This document shows positions 1 through 7,795 of a DNA stretch of 64,000 nt, one piece after another. The stretch is from Herbiconiux oxytropis (lineage in GTDB: Bacteria > Actinomycetota > Actinomycetes > Actinomycetales > Microbacteriaceae), in assembly GCF_024979315.1 (NCBI RefSeq), contig NZ_JANLCK010000007.1, forward strand, positions 124,001 to 188,000. Reading direction: 5' to 3'. Under the pieces are notes generated by a model. The model searched no databases, was not told where the DNA came from, and saw only the letters and a list, made by a program, of their open reading frames with translations. How positions within the stretch are numbered: position 1 is the stretch's first letter; each line of letters begins with the position of its first letter. The translations under genes were made by a program, and so were the position numbers.

Positions 1-642
1 GCTTCGACCGAGTTCAGCAGGCAGCGCCAGGCCGTCGTGGACGAACGGAGCCGTATCGCCCGAGACCTGCACGACACGGTCATCCAGCGGCTCTTCGCCA
101 TCGGACTCAACCTCCAAGCGCTCGGCTCGGTGAACCCCCTTCTGGGAAGCGACATCGACGTCCAGACCCGGCAGATCGACTCCGCCATCATCGATCTCCG
201 TTCCACCGTCTTCGAACTCGCCCACCGGGCTTCTGCGACGGCGATCGACGTCCGTCGACGCATCATCCGGCTGTTCACCGAATACGCGACCAACGTGGAG
301 GTGGTGCCCCATGTGACGTTCCGTGGTCCTCTCGATGTCGTGCTCCCCCCTGGTCTCGCTGACGACATCGTCGCCGTGGTGCGGGAAGCGGTGTCGAACA
401 TCCAGCGGCACGCGGAGGGTGCGGCCGAGAAGATCAGCGTCGACATCGGCGGTACGGGCGTTCAGGTCGTCATCGACGACATCGGCGCGGGGATCGATCC
501 GTTCGCCGGCCCGGGCGGCGGAATGCGCAACCTCTCCGAGAGGGCCCGCCGGCGGGGCGGGACGTTCGAGGTGCTGCGACGCTCGCCGCAGGGGACTCGT
601 GTCCGGTGGAGTGTTCCTCTCGAAAGCGAGCCGGGCACATGA
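1..642 (+). CDS. Sensor histidine kinase, DevS/NarX type (5' truncated by window edge)
   Basis: The reading frame is open from base 1, so the N-terminal sensor part (GAF domains in DevS/DosT relatives) lies outside the window. The visible 213 residues hold the dimerisation/phosphoacceptor helix RDLHDTV with the phosphorylatable His at in-window codon 24 (HisKA_3 type), followed by a HATPase_c domain with the N-box VREAVSNIQRHA and the G-box GGGMRNLSERA. Such kinases autophosphorylate on His and pass the phosphate to a NarL-family regulator. The TGA stop overlaps the ATG of the response regulator gene (ATGA), so the two are a translationally coupled pair. DevS/DosT-like identity is inferred from HisKA_3 architecture and the companion genes; the sensor domain would decide it. 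Confidence 0.92.
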   Translation, partial: ASTEFSRQRQAVVDERSRIARDLHDTVIQRLFAIGLNLQALGSVNPLLGSDIDVQTRQIDSAIIDLRSTVFELAHRASATAIDVRRRIIRLFTEYATNVEVVPHVTFRGPLDVVLPPGLADDIVAVVREAVSNIQRHAEGAAEKISVDIGGTGVQVVIDDIGAGIDPFAGPGGGMRNLSERARRRGGTFEVLRRSPQGTRVRWSVPLESEPGT

Positions 643-1289
643 TCAGGATCTTCGTCGTCGACGACCACGAGATGGTCAGGGCCGGGGTCTGCCTCCTCAT
701 CGACCGGGCTTCTGACATGGTCGTCGTCGGTGAGTCGGGCTCCGCGGGGCGCACGGTGGCGCTCGTCGCCGCCACGCGGCCCGACGTCATCATCCTCGAT
801 GTGAACCTGCCCGACGGCAGCGGGATCGAACTCTGCCGGGAGCTGCTCTCGCTGCACCCGGAGCTTCGCTGCCTCATGCTGACGGGGTACGGCAGCCGAG
901 ACGCCGCCGCGGCAGCGACCCTCGCAGGTGCTTCCGGGTACGTGCTGAAGACGGTGCATTCCGGCGACCTGGTCGAGGCCATCCGCCACGCCGCGAGCAG
1001 CCCGCGCCGTCTGAGGCAGAACGGGAGCCCGCTCGCCTCGGGGGCGGCTGCCGCGAAGCCGTTCGCCATCGCAACCGCCCCCGCCGGCGGATCCCCCGAG
1101 CCGGAGCTCACCCATCGTCAGCACCAGGTGCTCGTGCTGATCACGGACGGGATGAGCAATCGGGAGATCGCTGCAGCGCTGGGCCTCAAAGAGAAGACCG
1201 TCAAGAACTACGTCTCCGGACTCCTCGCCAATCTCGGCATGGCGAGCAGAACCCAGGCGGCGGTCTACGGAGCCCGTCATCGCCCCTGA
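639..1289 (+). CDS. NarL/FixJ-family response regulator, DevR(DosR)-like
   Basis: 216 residues. The receiver domain has the acidic pair D8/D9, phosphoacceptor D54 in IILDVNLPDGSG, the Thr of LMLTGYG and the Lys of GYVLKTV. The C-terminal LuxR-type HTH reads LTHRQHQVLVLITDGMSNRE, then a recognition helix containing KEKTVKNY, a pattern typical of DevR proteins. The ATG at 639 is chosen because it lies exactly at the receiver start and forms ATGA with the kinase stop; an earlier in-frame start would add an unrelated 11-residue tail. It is presumably phosphorylated by the upstream kinase and may bind the GGGACYTTCGKCCC sites at 3261, 4152 and 6840 (inference). It ends tail-to-tail with the adhesin gene, overlapping by 13 bp. 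Confidence 0.93.
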   Translation: MIRIFVVDDHEMVRAGVCLLIDRASDMVVVGESGSAGRTVALVAATRPDVIILDVNLPDGSGIELCRELLSLHPELRCLMLTGYGSRDAAAAATLAGASGYVLKTVHSGDLVEAIRHAASSPRRLRQNGSPLASGAAAAKPFAIATAPAGGSPEPELTHRQHQVLVLITDGMSNREIAAALGLKEKTVKNYVSGLLANLGMASRTQAAVYGARHRP

Positions 1290-3127
1290 GGCGCCGTTCG
1301 GCGGCGGCGCACGACCTCACGGAGGGTGAAGGCGAATCCCGCGATCACAGCGAGCACGGCCACCCCAGCGGGTCCCCACGGAATCTCCGATCCCGTCGAC
1401 GCCAGACCCGTAGGACCGTTGCCACCGGGTGCCGCAGGGTGGCTGGGGCGGTCGGGGACCGGCGGAGCGGGCGTCACCGGCACGACCGGTTCGACGGTGT
1501 TCGTGACGACCGCTTCGGTGGTGCTCCCTGGCTCGATGAGTGCGTTGACCGGTCCGCTGGTCTCGACCAGGACGAGCGACGAACGCCCGTCTTCCGGCTC
1601 GGTGATCGTGCACTCTGCGCCCGCAGGGAGGTCGGGGTACTCCGCCGCATACTCTCCGGCCGGGCTCCCCGCGGGTATCACGACAGTCGTCTGCAGGGAC
1701 GGCCCGCAGTCGACATCCAGCACGATCTCGCCTTGGAGGCCGGCGGCCGATCCGTCGATCACCTTCTTGACGACGAGGGAACCGGGTCGGAACTCGACGG
1801 TGTTGACGATCTCGATGGATGCTCCGTCGTCGGTGATGACCGCGTCCTGTGGTGCGTCGCTGGTCACCACCACGGCCGCGGTCTCCCCGGTGACCGGCTC
1901 GGTGACCGTGCAGACCGCTCCCACCGGGATGCCGGGGAACGTGAAGGTCTGCGCCTCACCCGTCTCGGCGACCACGTCGGCGTCGAACGTGTAGCCCTCA
2001 CCGCAGTCCACCTCGAGGCGGCCTGCGGCCTGCTGACCGGCCGCGGCTCCGACGAAGCTCTTCGTCACCGTGAGCTCGCCCACGGCGAAGAACTCCGCCG
2101 TGGCCTGTGCGGTCGCGTCGAGCTCCGCGGTCTTCGCCAGGATGAGTCTCTGCGCGTCTGCCAGACCGGGGGTCTCGCCGTCGTAGAGGTAGACCTCCCC
2201 GGTCTGGACCGTCACCACGGCCCGTGCTCGCAGCACCGGCTCCTCGGTGGCTCCGGGATCGCTCCGCAGCCACACATCGGTTCCGCTTGCGACGGTGCTG
2301 GGGTTGGCGAGCGGTTGCGTGGCGGCCTCATCGGCGAACAGGCTGACTCCCTCCGGCGCGGAGATCGTCACATCGGCTGCGCCTTCGGCGGCGACCCGGT
2401 AGGGGCCTGCGCTGGCGCCGATCGGGGCGGATGCGGTTGCGGGGGTGATGGTGAGGTCAGGCGCGGGAGGCTCCTCCAGAGGCCCCGCCACCTGTGCGGC
2501 GGTCACGATCGCTGCCGCCGCGGCGCGGACCGCTGTCGAGGAGGAGGACACGAGGTAGTTGTCGGTGAAGTACCAGATCGCGGCCTGCACGGCTGCGGCT
2601 CTCTGGTTGGCGGTGAGGCCGCTGGGCTGATCCGTCGTGGGGTAGTAGGAGTTCAGGATGTAGGTCACGTACCCGATGTTGGGAACGTTGGATTCCGCCC
2701 AAGTGCCCGACTCGTACCCGATGCCGCCCTCGGTGGCCACCCTGAGGTTGATGCAGTACATCTCCGCCGTCAGCGAGGGGTCGGAGACACTGGCGGTGAC
2801 GATCGTGCCAGCGAAGTTCGAGACGGGCTGGTATCCGGAAGCGGGGTCGCTCACCGGATACGGGGTCAGCGGATCGATGGGGGTCGTGTCGTCAGGCTCG
2901 AAACCCTGGATGTTCTGACCCGGGCCCGTCCCGACGAGGCGGATCTCGGTGTCCGGCCCGATCGCCGGCTCGATCGCGGGAATGGCCTCTTCGATGTGGG
3001 CCCAGGCGCTCTGGCCCGCAGGGAGCACGAGTGCTGCCGAGGCGAGCACAGCCAGTGCGGAGACGAGCGTCGCGCGAAGCGCTGCTCTGGAGCGTCGGAG
3101 CGGCCTGCCGCCTCGGGGAGTGTTCAT
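1277..3127 (-). CDS. Cell-wall-anchored thioester-domain (TED) adhesin-like protein with LAXTG signal
   Basis: 616 residues. Residues 1-43 are a signal peptide (Arg-rich n-region, Ala/Leu core, SAWA cleavage site). A thioester domain follows: Cys125 in EMYCINL and Gln181 in VQAAIWYF fit the Cys-Gln pair that forms the internal thioester in Gram-positive TED adhesins, which bind host or surface amines covalently. Two DUF5979-like beta modules follow, each with TVTK or VVKK, VDCG, C-T-V/I-TEP and NTVE motifs. The C-terminus has a Pro-rich spacer, LASTG at 575-579, a hydrophobic helix and RRRR. LAXTG is a class E sortase motif common in actinobacteria. The ATG at 3127 is chosen because it starts the signal peptide; the frame upstream is Cys/Arg-rich and unlike a protein N-terminus. 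Confidence 0.9.
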   Translation of the reverse strand: MNTPRGGRPLRRSRAALRATLVSALAVLASAALVLPAGQSAWAHIEEAIPAIEPAIGPDTEIRLVGTGPGQNIQGFEPDDTTPIDPLTPYPVSDPASGYQPVSNFAGTIVTASVSDPSLTAEMYCINLRVATEGGIGYESGTWAESNVPNIGYVTYILNSYYPTTDQPSGLTANQRAAAVQAAIWYFTDNYLVSSSSTAVRAAAAAIVTAAQVAGPLEEPPAPDLTITPATASAPIGASAGPYRVAAEGAADVTISAPEGVSLFADEAATQPLANPSTVASGTDVWLRSDPGATEEPVLRARAVVTVQTGEVYLYDGETPGLADAQRLILAKTAELDATAQATAEFFAVGELTVTKSFVGAAAGQQAAGRLEVDCGEGYTFDADVVAETGEAQTFTFPGIPVGAVCTVTEPVTGETAAVVVTSDAPQDAVITDDGASIEIVNTVEFRPGSLVVKKVIDGSAAGLQGEIVLDVDCGPSLQTTVVIPAGSPAGEYAAEYPDLPAGAECTITEPEDGRSSLVLVETSGPVNALIEPGSTTEAVVTNTVEPVVPVTPAPPVPDRPSHPAAPGGNGPTGLASTGSEIPWGPAGVAVLAVIAGFAFTLREVVRRRRTAPQGR

Positions 3128-3260
3128 CTGCGCCTGCCTTCTCAGTTTTCCGCGTGCACACTCGTGCGGCGGATCGCACCATGGCGATTCCAGTGAAGCT
3201 ACGCAGACTCGGCACCTCGTCACAGAGTCTTTGGTCCTGCCCGAGGCACGGGGCACCGCC

Positions 3261-3274
3261 GGGACCTTCGGCCC
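3261..3274 (+). promoter_or_regulatory. DosR-box-like site GGGACCTTCGGCCC
   Basis: Near-palindrome matching GGGACYTTCGKCCC, the same 14-mer seen at 4152 and, reversed, at 6840. It differs little from the core of the known mycobacterial DosR box (GGGACTWWAGTCCC). It lies between the divergent adhesin gene and a small hypothetical gene. Binding by the local DevR-like regulators is inferred, not shown. Confidence 0.5.
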
Positions 3275-3291
3275 TGCCCGCCCGAGCGGGA

Positions 3292-3618
3292 ATGACGCAG
3301 GTTGGAGTCATGGTCACGATCGTGCGGGTGCTGCCTGAGGGCTGGCTCTTCCGGGACGCCGTCTGCAGCGACAACGAGGTCGGTGGGCTGCTCGGCTACG
3401 TGCACGAGGACGAGACCGGCTTCGAGGCGGTGTGGATCGCCCCGATACCCGCGAGTGAGCACTTCGACGCGCTCGAAGCAGTCATCCGGGCCGCCGAGTC
3501 GCGGTGCGCCAGCCGTTATCGACCCACGGGACCAAGGCCCGTGCCGCCGGAGGTGAACCGGAACATCTCCGGCTCAGCCGTCTCGACGCCCGGCGGCGTT
3601 CAGCGATCGACCCCGTGA
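3292..3618 (+). CDS. Small hypothetical protein
   Basis: Up to 108 residues; not assigned to a family. The central part (VRVLPEGWLFRDAVCSDNEV, then a GLLGYVHEDETGFEAVWIAP-like stretch) has the mixed hydrophobic/charged composition of a real small globular domain, with an alternating pattern suggesting beta strands; the C-terminal third is Pro/Arg-rich. Start is uncertain: ATG 3292 has GAGCGGGA just upstream, while ATG 3310 has GGAG only 2 nt away. A DosR-like site ends 17 bp before the first ATG, which suggests membership of the stress regulon. It overlaps the 3' end of the stress-protein gene by 19 bp tail-to-tail. It could instead be a chance open frame. Confidence 0.5.
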   Translation: MTQVGVMVTIVRVLPEGWLFRDAVCSDNEVGGLLGYVHEDETGFEAVWIAPIPASEHFDALEAVIRAAESRCASRYRPTGPRPVPPEVNRNISGSAVSTPGGVQRSTP

Positions 3619-4097
3619 TCGGTGCGGGGAGGGCGAGATACGAGCACCGGACAGAAGGCGTGGCGGACGCACCGCTCACTCACCGAACCCAACGTCGCCG
3701 CCGCGAACCCGCCGAGACCCCGGGAACCGACGACGATCATCCTCGAACTCTCCGACAGCAGCACGAGGGTCTCCGCGGGTCGGCCGAGCGCGGCCAGATA
3801 GTCGACCTCGACGGTCGGATGCGAGGCCCGGAGCCGGCCGACCCCGAGAACGAGCGCGGCACGTTCACGAGCGCTGACCTCCGGAAAGCTCAGCACGTAC
3901 CCGTCGTCGAGCAATTTCGCCGGCGGGTAACCGATCTGCCAGGTGCGAAGAATGGTCACCCGGCCGCGAAGGGCTTCCGCCAGCTCCAGAGCGAGCGCGA
4001 GCGCCCGGTCTGCTCCCTCCGATCCGTCATGACCGACGAGGATCGATCCGTCGGTCATCGTCAGGTCTTCTCCGTGGGGCGAGGAGTATGTCGTCAT
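3600..4097 (-). CDS. Universal stress protein (UspA family)
   Basis: 165 residues, one Usp domain. The N-terminal strand ILVGHDGSEGADRALALALE carries the family's first-strand Asp, and the ATP-binding loop GSRGLGGFAAATLGSVSERC follows the G-x2-G-x9-G-S pattern of ATP-binding Usps. A second Met (MTDGSILVG, at 4058) aligns better with the usual family start, so the first 13 residues may not be translated. Usp proteins bind ATP and are commonly induced in dormancy or oxygen-limitation regulons, including DosR regulons. The gene diverges from the P-type ATPase, and the shared intergenic region holds the best DosR-like site in the window. Confidence 0.9.
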   Translation of the reverse strand: MTTYSSPHGEDLTMTDGSILVGHDGSEGADRALALALELAEALRGRVTILRTWQIGYPPAKLLDDGYVLSFPEVSARERAALVLGVGRLRASHPTVEVDYLAALGRPAETLVLLSESSRMIVVGSRGLGGFAAATLGSVSERCVRHAFCPVLVSRPPRTDHGVDR

Positions 4098-4151
4098 GGC
4101 TGTTCTCGATTCTGTCGATCCGAAGGCTAGGGAGTCCCGGGGCGGGAGACC

Positions 4152-4165
4152 GGGACTTTCGTCCC
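4152..4165 (+). promoter_or_regulatory. DosR-box-like site GGGACTTTCGTCCC
   Basis: Lies between the divergent usp and P-type ATPase genes. Extended to 4149-4168 it matches the published mycobacterial DosR consensus (TTSGGGACTWWAGTCCCSAA) at about 16 of 20 positions by hand alignment. Probable operator shared by both genes; inference from sequence only. Confidence 0.6.
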
Positions 4166-4228
4166 CGAGGTCGAACCGGGGGCGTTCTACCGTGGGACGG
4201 AACCGGCGATCCGGCCGGAGGATCCGAC

Positions 4229-6091
4229 GTGGGGGGACCCAGAGCGATGATGCGACCGTCGGCCCTGCTGATCTCCACCGGGTTGGTCACCGTGTCGACA
4301 CTCCTGCTCGTCCTGTGGGGGCAGGGGGATGCGGCGCGAGTGGTCGCAACGGTCTTCGTGCTGGCGGTGGCCGTGCTCGAGGCCTCACGGATGGTGCGTC
4401 GCCTGATGCAGGGTGCGGTCGGTGTCGACGTGCTCGCCGTCACCGCGATCGTGGCGACCGTGCTCGTGGGGGAGATCGCCGCCTCGATGATCATCGTGCT
4501 CATGCTGACCGGGGGAGAGGCGTTGGAGCAGTTCGCCCGCGCCCGTGCCCAGCGCGAGCTGACTTCGCTGTCGGAACGCGCGCCGCGATTCGCCCATCGA
4601 CTCTCCCCCTCGAGCAGCGGCGCGGGAAGCGACGTCGTGGTGGGCGAGGTGAGTCCCGGTGACCTCCTGCTGGTGAGGCCGGCCGAGATCGTGCCGGTCG
4701 ACGCGGTGCTCGCGCCGGGCAGCGACGCCACCTCCTTCGACGAGTCCCCGATCACCGGAGAGAGCCTCCCCCGGCGGATCGGCCCCGGTGAGCCGGTGCT
4801 GAGCGGGACGATCAACGGACCGTCGGCGGTGCGGATCATCGCCACCCGGGACGCCGCCCACAGCCAGTACCAGGGCATCGTGCGACTTGTCGAAGCCGCA
4901 GCGTCGCACCCGGCTCCGGTCGTGCGCCTGGCAGACCGATTCGCCCTTCCGTTCACCGTGCTGGCCCTCCTCATCGGCACGGCGGCCTGGCTCCTCTCGG
5001 GCGACCCCGTGCGGTTCGCCGAGGTGCTGGTACTGGCCACACCGTGCCCGCTGATCCTCGCGGCGCCGATCGCGTTCCTCGCCGGGATGAGCCGCTCCGC
5101 CCGCAATGGTGCGGTCGTGAAGGGCGGAGCCGCACTCGAGCGCCTGTCACGGGTTCAGACAGTGGCCTTCGACAAGACAGGGACCTTGACGGAGGGCCGC
5201 GTGTCGATCGCCGAGGTGCGGGTGCAGCCGGGGTTCGAGGAGCCGCTGGTGCTCCGACTCGCCGCCTCGGCGGAACAGTACTCGAGTCACGTCCTCGCGA
5301 CGGCGGTCATCGACCTCGCCCGCGCGCGGCACCTCGATCTGGCCGACTCCGACGTCGCAGACGAGGACGCGGCGTCGGGGGTCCGGGCCCGCGTTCTCGG
5401 GTTCGACGTGCTCGTCGGGTCGCTCGCCTTCGTGTCCGCCCGGGCGTCGGACGTGCTGGCCACCCCGCTCAGGCCGGGAGAGCTGGCGATCTATGTGGGT
5501 CTCGACGGGCGGTTCGCCGGTGCCATCGTGGCTCGCGACAGACTCCGGGTCACCGCGGCTCCGACCGTCACCGCGCTGCGGCGTCTGGGTGCCAGGCGCA
5601 TCGTGATGCTCACGGGAGACGCCCCCTCGACCGCGGCAGCGATCGCCGAGGAGGTGGGGATCGACGATGTCCGGGCCGAATGCCTCCCCGCCGACAAGGT
5701 GACGGCTGTGCACGGGATGGAAGACCGTCCCGTGCTCATGGTGGGCGACGGGGTGAACGATGCGCCTGTGCTCGCCGCGGCCGACGTGGGCATCGCCCTG
5801 GGCGCCCGTGGGGCGACGGTGGCGAGTGAGGCGGCCGACGTCGTCATCCTGGTCGACGACCTCCACAAGGTCGTGGACGTCGTCCGGATCGGGCAGGACA
5901 GCGTCCGCATCGCGCTGCAGAGCATCTGGATCGGCGTCGGCCTGAGTCTCATCCTGATGGTCGTCGCGGCGTTCGGACACATCCCCGCCGTGCTCGGGGC
6001 CGGCATCCAGGAGCTCGTCGACCTCGTCTGCATCTTCAACGCCCTGAGGGCGCTGCGCGATCCGGCCGGGCATCGAGGCGACCGGCTCTGA
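4229..6091 (+). CDS. P1B-type (heavy-metal-like) P-type ATPase without N-terminal metal-binding domain
   Basis: 620 residues from GTG 4229, which has GGAGG at 4217-4221 with a 7-nt spacer; ATG 4247 is an alternative. Membrane cation pump: actuator motif TGES (T176), ion-site helix motif TPCPL (C273), phosphorylation motif DKTGT (D315), hinge GDGVNDAP (from G506). The N-terminal HMA domain of many Cu/Zn pumps is absent. The P1B-specific SEHPLA loop reads SSHVLA, so the conserved His-Pro is His354-Val. The TPC motif is unlike the CPC of copper and zinc pumps, so the ion is uncertain. It follows a DosR-like site and diverges from usp; metal P-type ATPases are also DosR-regulon members in mycobacteria. 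Confidence 0.9.
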   Translation: MGGPRAMMRPSALLISTGLVTVSTLLLVLWGQGDAARVVATVFVLAVAVLEASRMVRRLMQGAVGVDVLAVTAIVATVLVGEIAASMIIVLMLTGGEALEQFARARAQRELTSLSERAPRFAHRLSPSSSGAGSDVVVGEVSPGDLLLVRPAEIVPVDAVLAPGSDATSFDESPITGESLPRRIGPGEPVLSGTINGPSAVRIIATRDAAHSQYQGIVRLVEAAASHPAPVVRLADRFALPFTVLALLIGTAAWLLSGDPVRFAEVLVLATPCPLILAAPIAFLAGMSRSARNGAVVKGGAALERLSRVQTVAFDKTGTLTEGRVSIAEVRVQPGFEEPLVLRLAASAEQYSSHVLATAVIDLARARHLDLADSDVADEDAASGVRARVLGFDVLVGSLAFVSARASDVLATPLRPGELAIYVGLDGRFAGAIVARDRLRVTAAPTVTALRRLGARRIVMLTGDAPSTAAAIAEEVGIDDVRAECLPADKVTAVHGMEDRPVLMVGDGVNDAPVLAAADVGIALGARGATVASEAADVVILVDDLHKVVDVVRIGQDSVRIALQSIWIGVGLSLILMVVAAFGHIPAVLGAGIQELVDLVCIFNALRALRDPAGHRGDRL

Positions 6092-6105
6092 TCGGAGAGT
6101 TCTTC

Positions 6106-6741
6106 TCAGAGTTCGTCCTTGTGCTCGAACCCGAGGACCGCCGCCTGGGTGCGCCGCTCCAGGCCGAGCTTGCGGAGCACGTGGGACGCGTAGTTCTTGA
6201 CGGTCTTCTCCTGCAGCCCGAGCCTCGCCCCGACTTCGCGATTGGTCAGTCCGTTCGAGATCAGACCGAGGATCTGACGCTCTCGCAGAGTGAGGGCGCC
6301 CAGCCTCGGATCGTTCGGCACGGCCGGATGGGCAGGATGAGGGACGACACCGGGCGAAGAGGGGCGCCGCAGATTCCGTCCGGCGGCGACGGCGGTGACC
6401 GCCTCGACGAGGTCTCGACCCAGGACGTTCTTCGCGACGTACCCGGCTGCGCCGGCATCGAGCGCCGCGTCGATGGCGTCGTCGTCGACGTGCGCACTGA
6501 GGATGATGCAGCGGAGCGCTGGAAGTCGCTCGTGGAGATCCCGGCAGAGGTCGATCCCGCTGCCATCGGGAAGCCTCAGGTCGAGCACGGCGACATCCGG
6601 TCTGGTCGCGACGATCCTGGAGAGCCCCTGCGCGACGGTGGAGGCCTCGGCGATCACCTCGATGCTGCCATCGGCCTCCAGCACGGCAGCGATGCCCGTG
6701 CGCACGATCTCGTGGTCCTCGACCAAGGCTGCGCGGATCAT
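6106..6741 (-). CDS. Second NarL/FixJ-family response regulator, DevR-like
   Basis: 211 residues from the ATG beginning MIRAALVEDHE. Receiver: acidic pair E8-D9, phosphoacceptor Asp in VAVLDLRLPDGSG, Ser of ILSAHVDDD, Lys of GYVAKNV. LuxR-type HTH: LTLRERQILGLISNGLTNRE with KEKTVKNY-like QEKTVKNYASH. It is clearly paralogous to the regulator at 639-1289. No kinase is adjacent, so it may share the kinase at the window start. An upstream ATG at 6804 would add a Ser/Arg/Pro-rich 21-residue extension, but its only Shine-Dalgarno-like sequence is 2 nt away. A DosR-like motif at 6840-6853 suggests autoregulation. It is convergent with the ATPase gene, 14 bp apart. Confidence 0.92.
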   Translation of the reverse strand: MIRAALVEDHEIVRTGIAAVLEADGSIEVIAEASTVAQGLSRIVATRPDVAVLDLRLPDGSGIDLCRDLHERLPALRCIILSAHVDDDAIDAALDAGAAGYVAKNVLGRDLVEAVTAVAAGRNLRRPSSPGVVPHPAHPAVPNDPRLGALTLRERQILGLISNGLTNREVGARLGLQEKTVKNYASHVLRKLGLERRTQAAVLGFEHKDEL

Positions 6742-6839
6742 GGCCGACGGACGATGAGAGCCGGGCGGTCGGCGACCCGCAGTGCTTCGATCGGAGTCGC
6801 TCATGACTCCAGGATGGGCCTCAGCGGGACGGCGATCTC

Positions 6840-6853
6840 GGGCCGAAAGTCCC
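6840..6853 (-). promoter_or_regulatory. DosR-box-like site (GGGACTTTCGGCCC on minus strand)
   Basis: Third occurrence of GGGACYTTCGKCCC in this region, reading on the minus strand towards the second response regulator gene. It differs from the 4152 site at one base of 14. Likely site of auto- or cross-regulation (inference). Confidence 0.5.
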
Positions 6854-6891
6854 ATGGTGCGGGAAGCCGCTGACGACTCCGTCCGGCTGCA

Positions 6892-7068
6892 TCAGTCGGA
6901 GGATGCCGGGCCGTCCCCGGCCGCCTCGGTGCCATCGTCGTCAGAGAGCTCCACGCGTTCCTCGGCATCGACCGTCGGAGGCACGAGCGGCTGCGACTCA
7001 TCGGCGAGATCGACCTCCCGTTCGTCGTCGGGAAACGCCGACCACGATCCGCGACCGTCATCACTCAC
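6892..7068 (-). CDS. Small acidic hypothetical protein
   Basis: 58 residues, about a third Asp/Glu, beginning with the motif SDDGRGSWSAFPDDER. No family recognised. The GTG at 7068 is preceded by GGAGG (7074-7078) with a 5-nt spacer, a strong translation signal for an otherwise unremarkable ORF. It lies directly upstream of the second response regulator in the same orientation and may be part of the same stress region. The composition suggests a soluble, possibly disordered protein. It could be spurious, but the ribosome binding site and the WSAFPDDER segment argue for a real gene. Confidence 0.5.
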   Translation of the reverse strand: MSDDGRGSWSAFPDDEREVDLADESQPLVPPTVDAEERVELSDDDGTEAAGDGPASSD

Positions 7069-7154
7069 TGGGGCCTCCACTCGTCCGGATGGTGCTGACT
7101 TCCACCGTAAGGAGGATCACGACGCTCCGGTAGGGGCTTCGGTCACCGCCGTGG

Positions 7155-7703
7155 TCAGAGCTCGTCGGGCAGAGCGGGGATCTCGCCCCGGCGCAGCCGC
7201 TCGGCCAGGTCGCGCGCGCTGTCGGCGAAGCGAGCGGCATAGGCGGCGAAGTCCTGGATCTCCTGCTCGGTCCAGCCGCGCGTGAGTTCGGTGATCTGCA
7301 TGTCGCCGGCCGCGTAGAGCCGGCGGGAGGCCCGCTCGCCCGTCTCGGTGAGGTGGATGCGCACCGACCGCTTGTCGCTGGTCTCGTCGCGGCGTTCGAC
7401 GAGGCCGCGCGATTCGAGACGATTGATGATCTTGCTCACGTTCGAGCGCCTCATCGCGAACATGTCGGCGAGGTCCATGGGCCTGAGAGCGCCTCGGTAG
7501 CCGAGCGCCCACAGCACGTTGCTCTCGCCCAGGTCGAGGTCGGGCATCGCGAGGTGAGCGATGTCGAGGGTGTACTCCGGCATGGCCCAGATCGTCTTGA
7601 TGGCGCCGAGCGCGGCCAGGATGTCGGAGCGATAGGGGATCTGGTCGGCGCCCGGGAAACTCGATCCGGGCGACCCGGCGAGCGGACGTTCGCGTTCAGA
7701 CAT
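7155..7703 (-). CDS. MarR-family transcriptional regulator
   Basis: 182 residues. Winged-helix core: LRPMDLADMFAMRRSNVSKI recognition helix, the turn RLESRGLVERRDETSDKRSV and the wing RIHLTETGERASRRLY, standard for MarR dimers. The start MSERERPL is chosen because AAGG lies 8 nt upstream and because the frame before it is the antisense shadow of the neighbouring gene. MarR proteins typically repress adjacent catabolic or efflux genes and are released by an aromatic or other small ligand. It is the last gene of the leftward SDR-MFS-LLM set and is the likely local regulator of the divergent promoter around 11200-11300, although the IclR gene at 15425 is also a candidate. Confidence 0.92.
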   Translation of the reverse strand: MSERERPLAGSPGSSFPGADQIPYRSDILAALGAIKTIWAMPEYTLDIAHLAMPDLDLGESNVLWALGYRGALRPMDLADMFAMRRSNVSKIINRLESRGLVERRDETSDKRSVRIHLTETGERASRRLYAAGDMQITELTRGWTEQEIQDFAAYAARFADSARDLAERLRRGEIPALPDEL

Positions 7704-7795
7704 TCCAGCCTTCCCGAGCGATCCGCATGCCGTCGATTCTACGCGACGGCCGAATGCGGGATCCGCCGCCCGCGACGCGCGGGCGGCGGCCCCGG

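Noticed and set aside
7130-7149. Fourth DosR-like box near GGGGCTTCGGTC
   Set aside because: It misses the GGGAC and the CCC core; about 11 of 20 positions match the DosR consensus, which is close to chance at this base composition.
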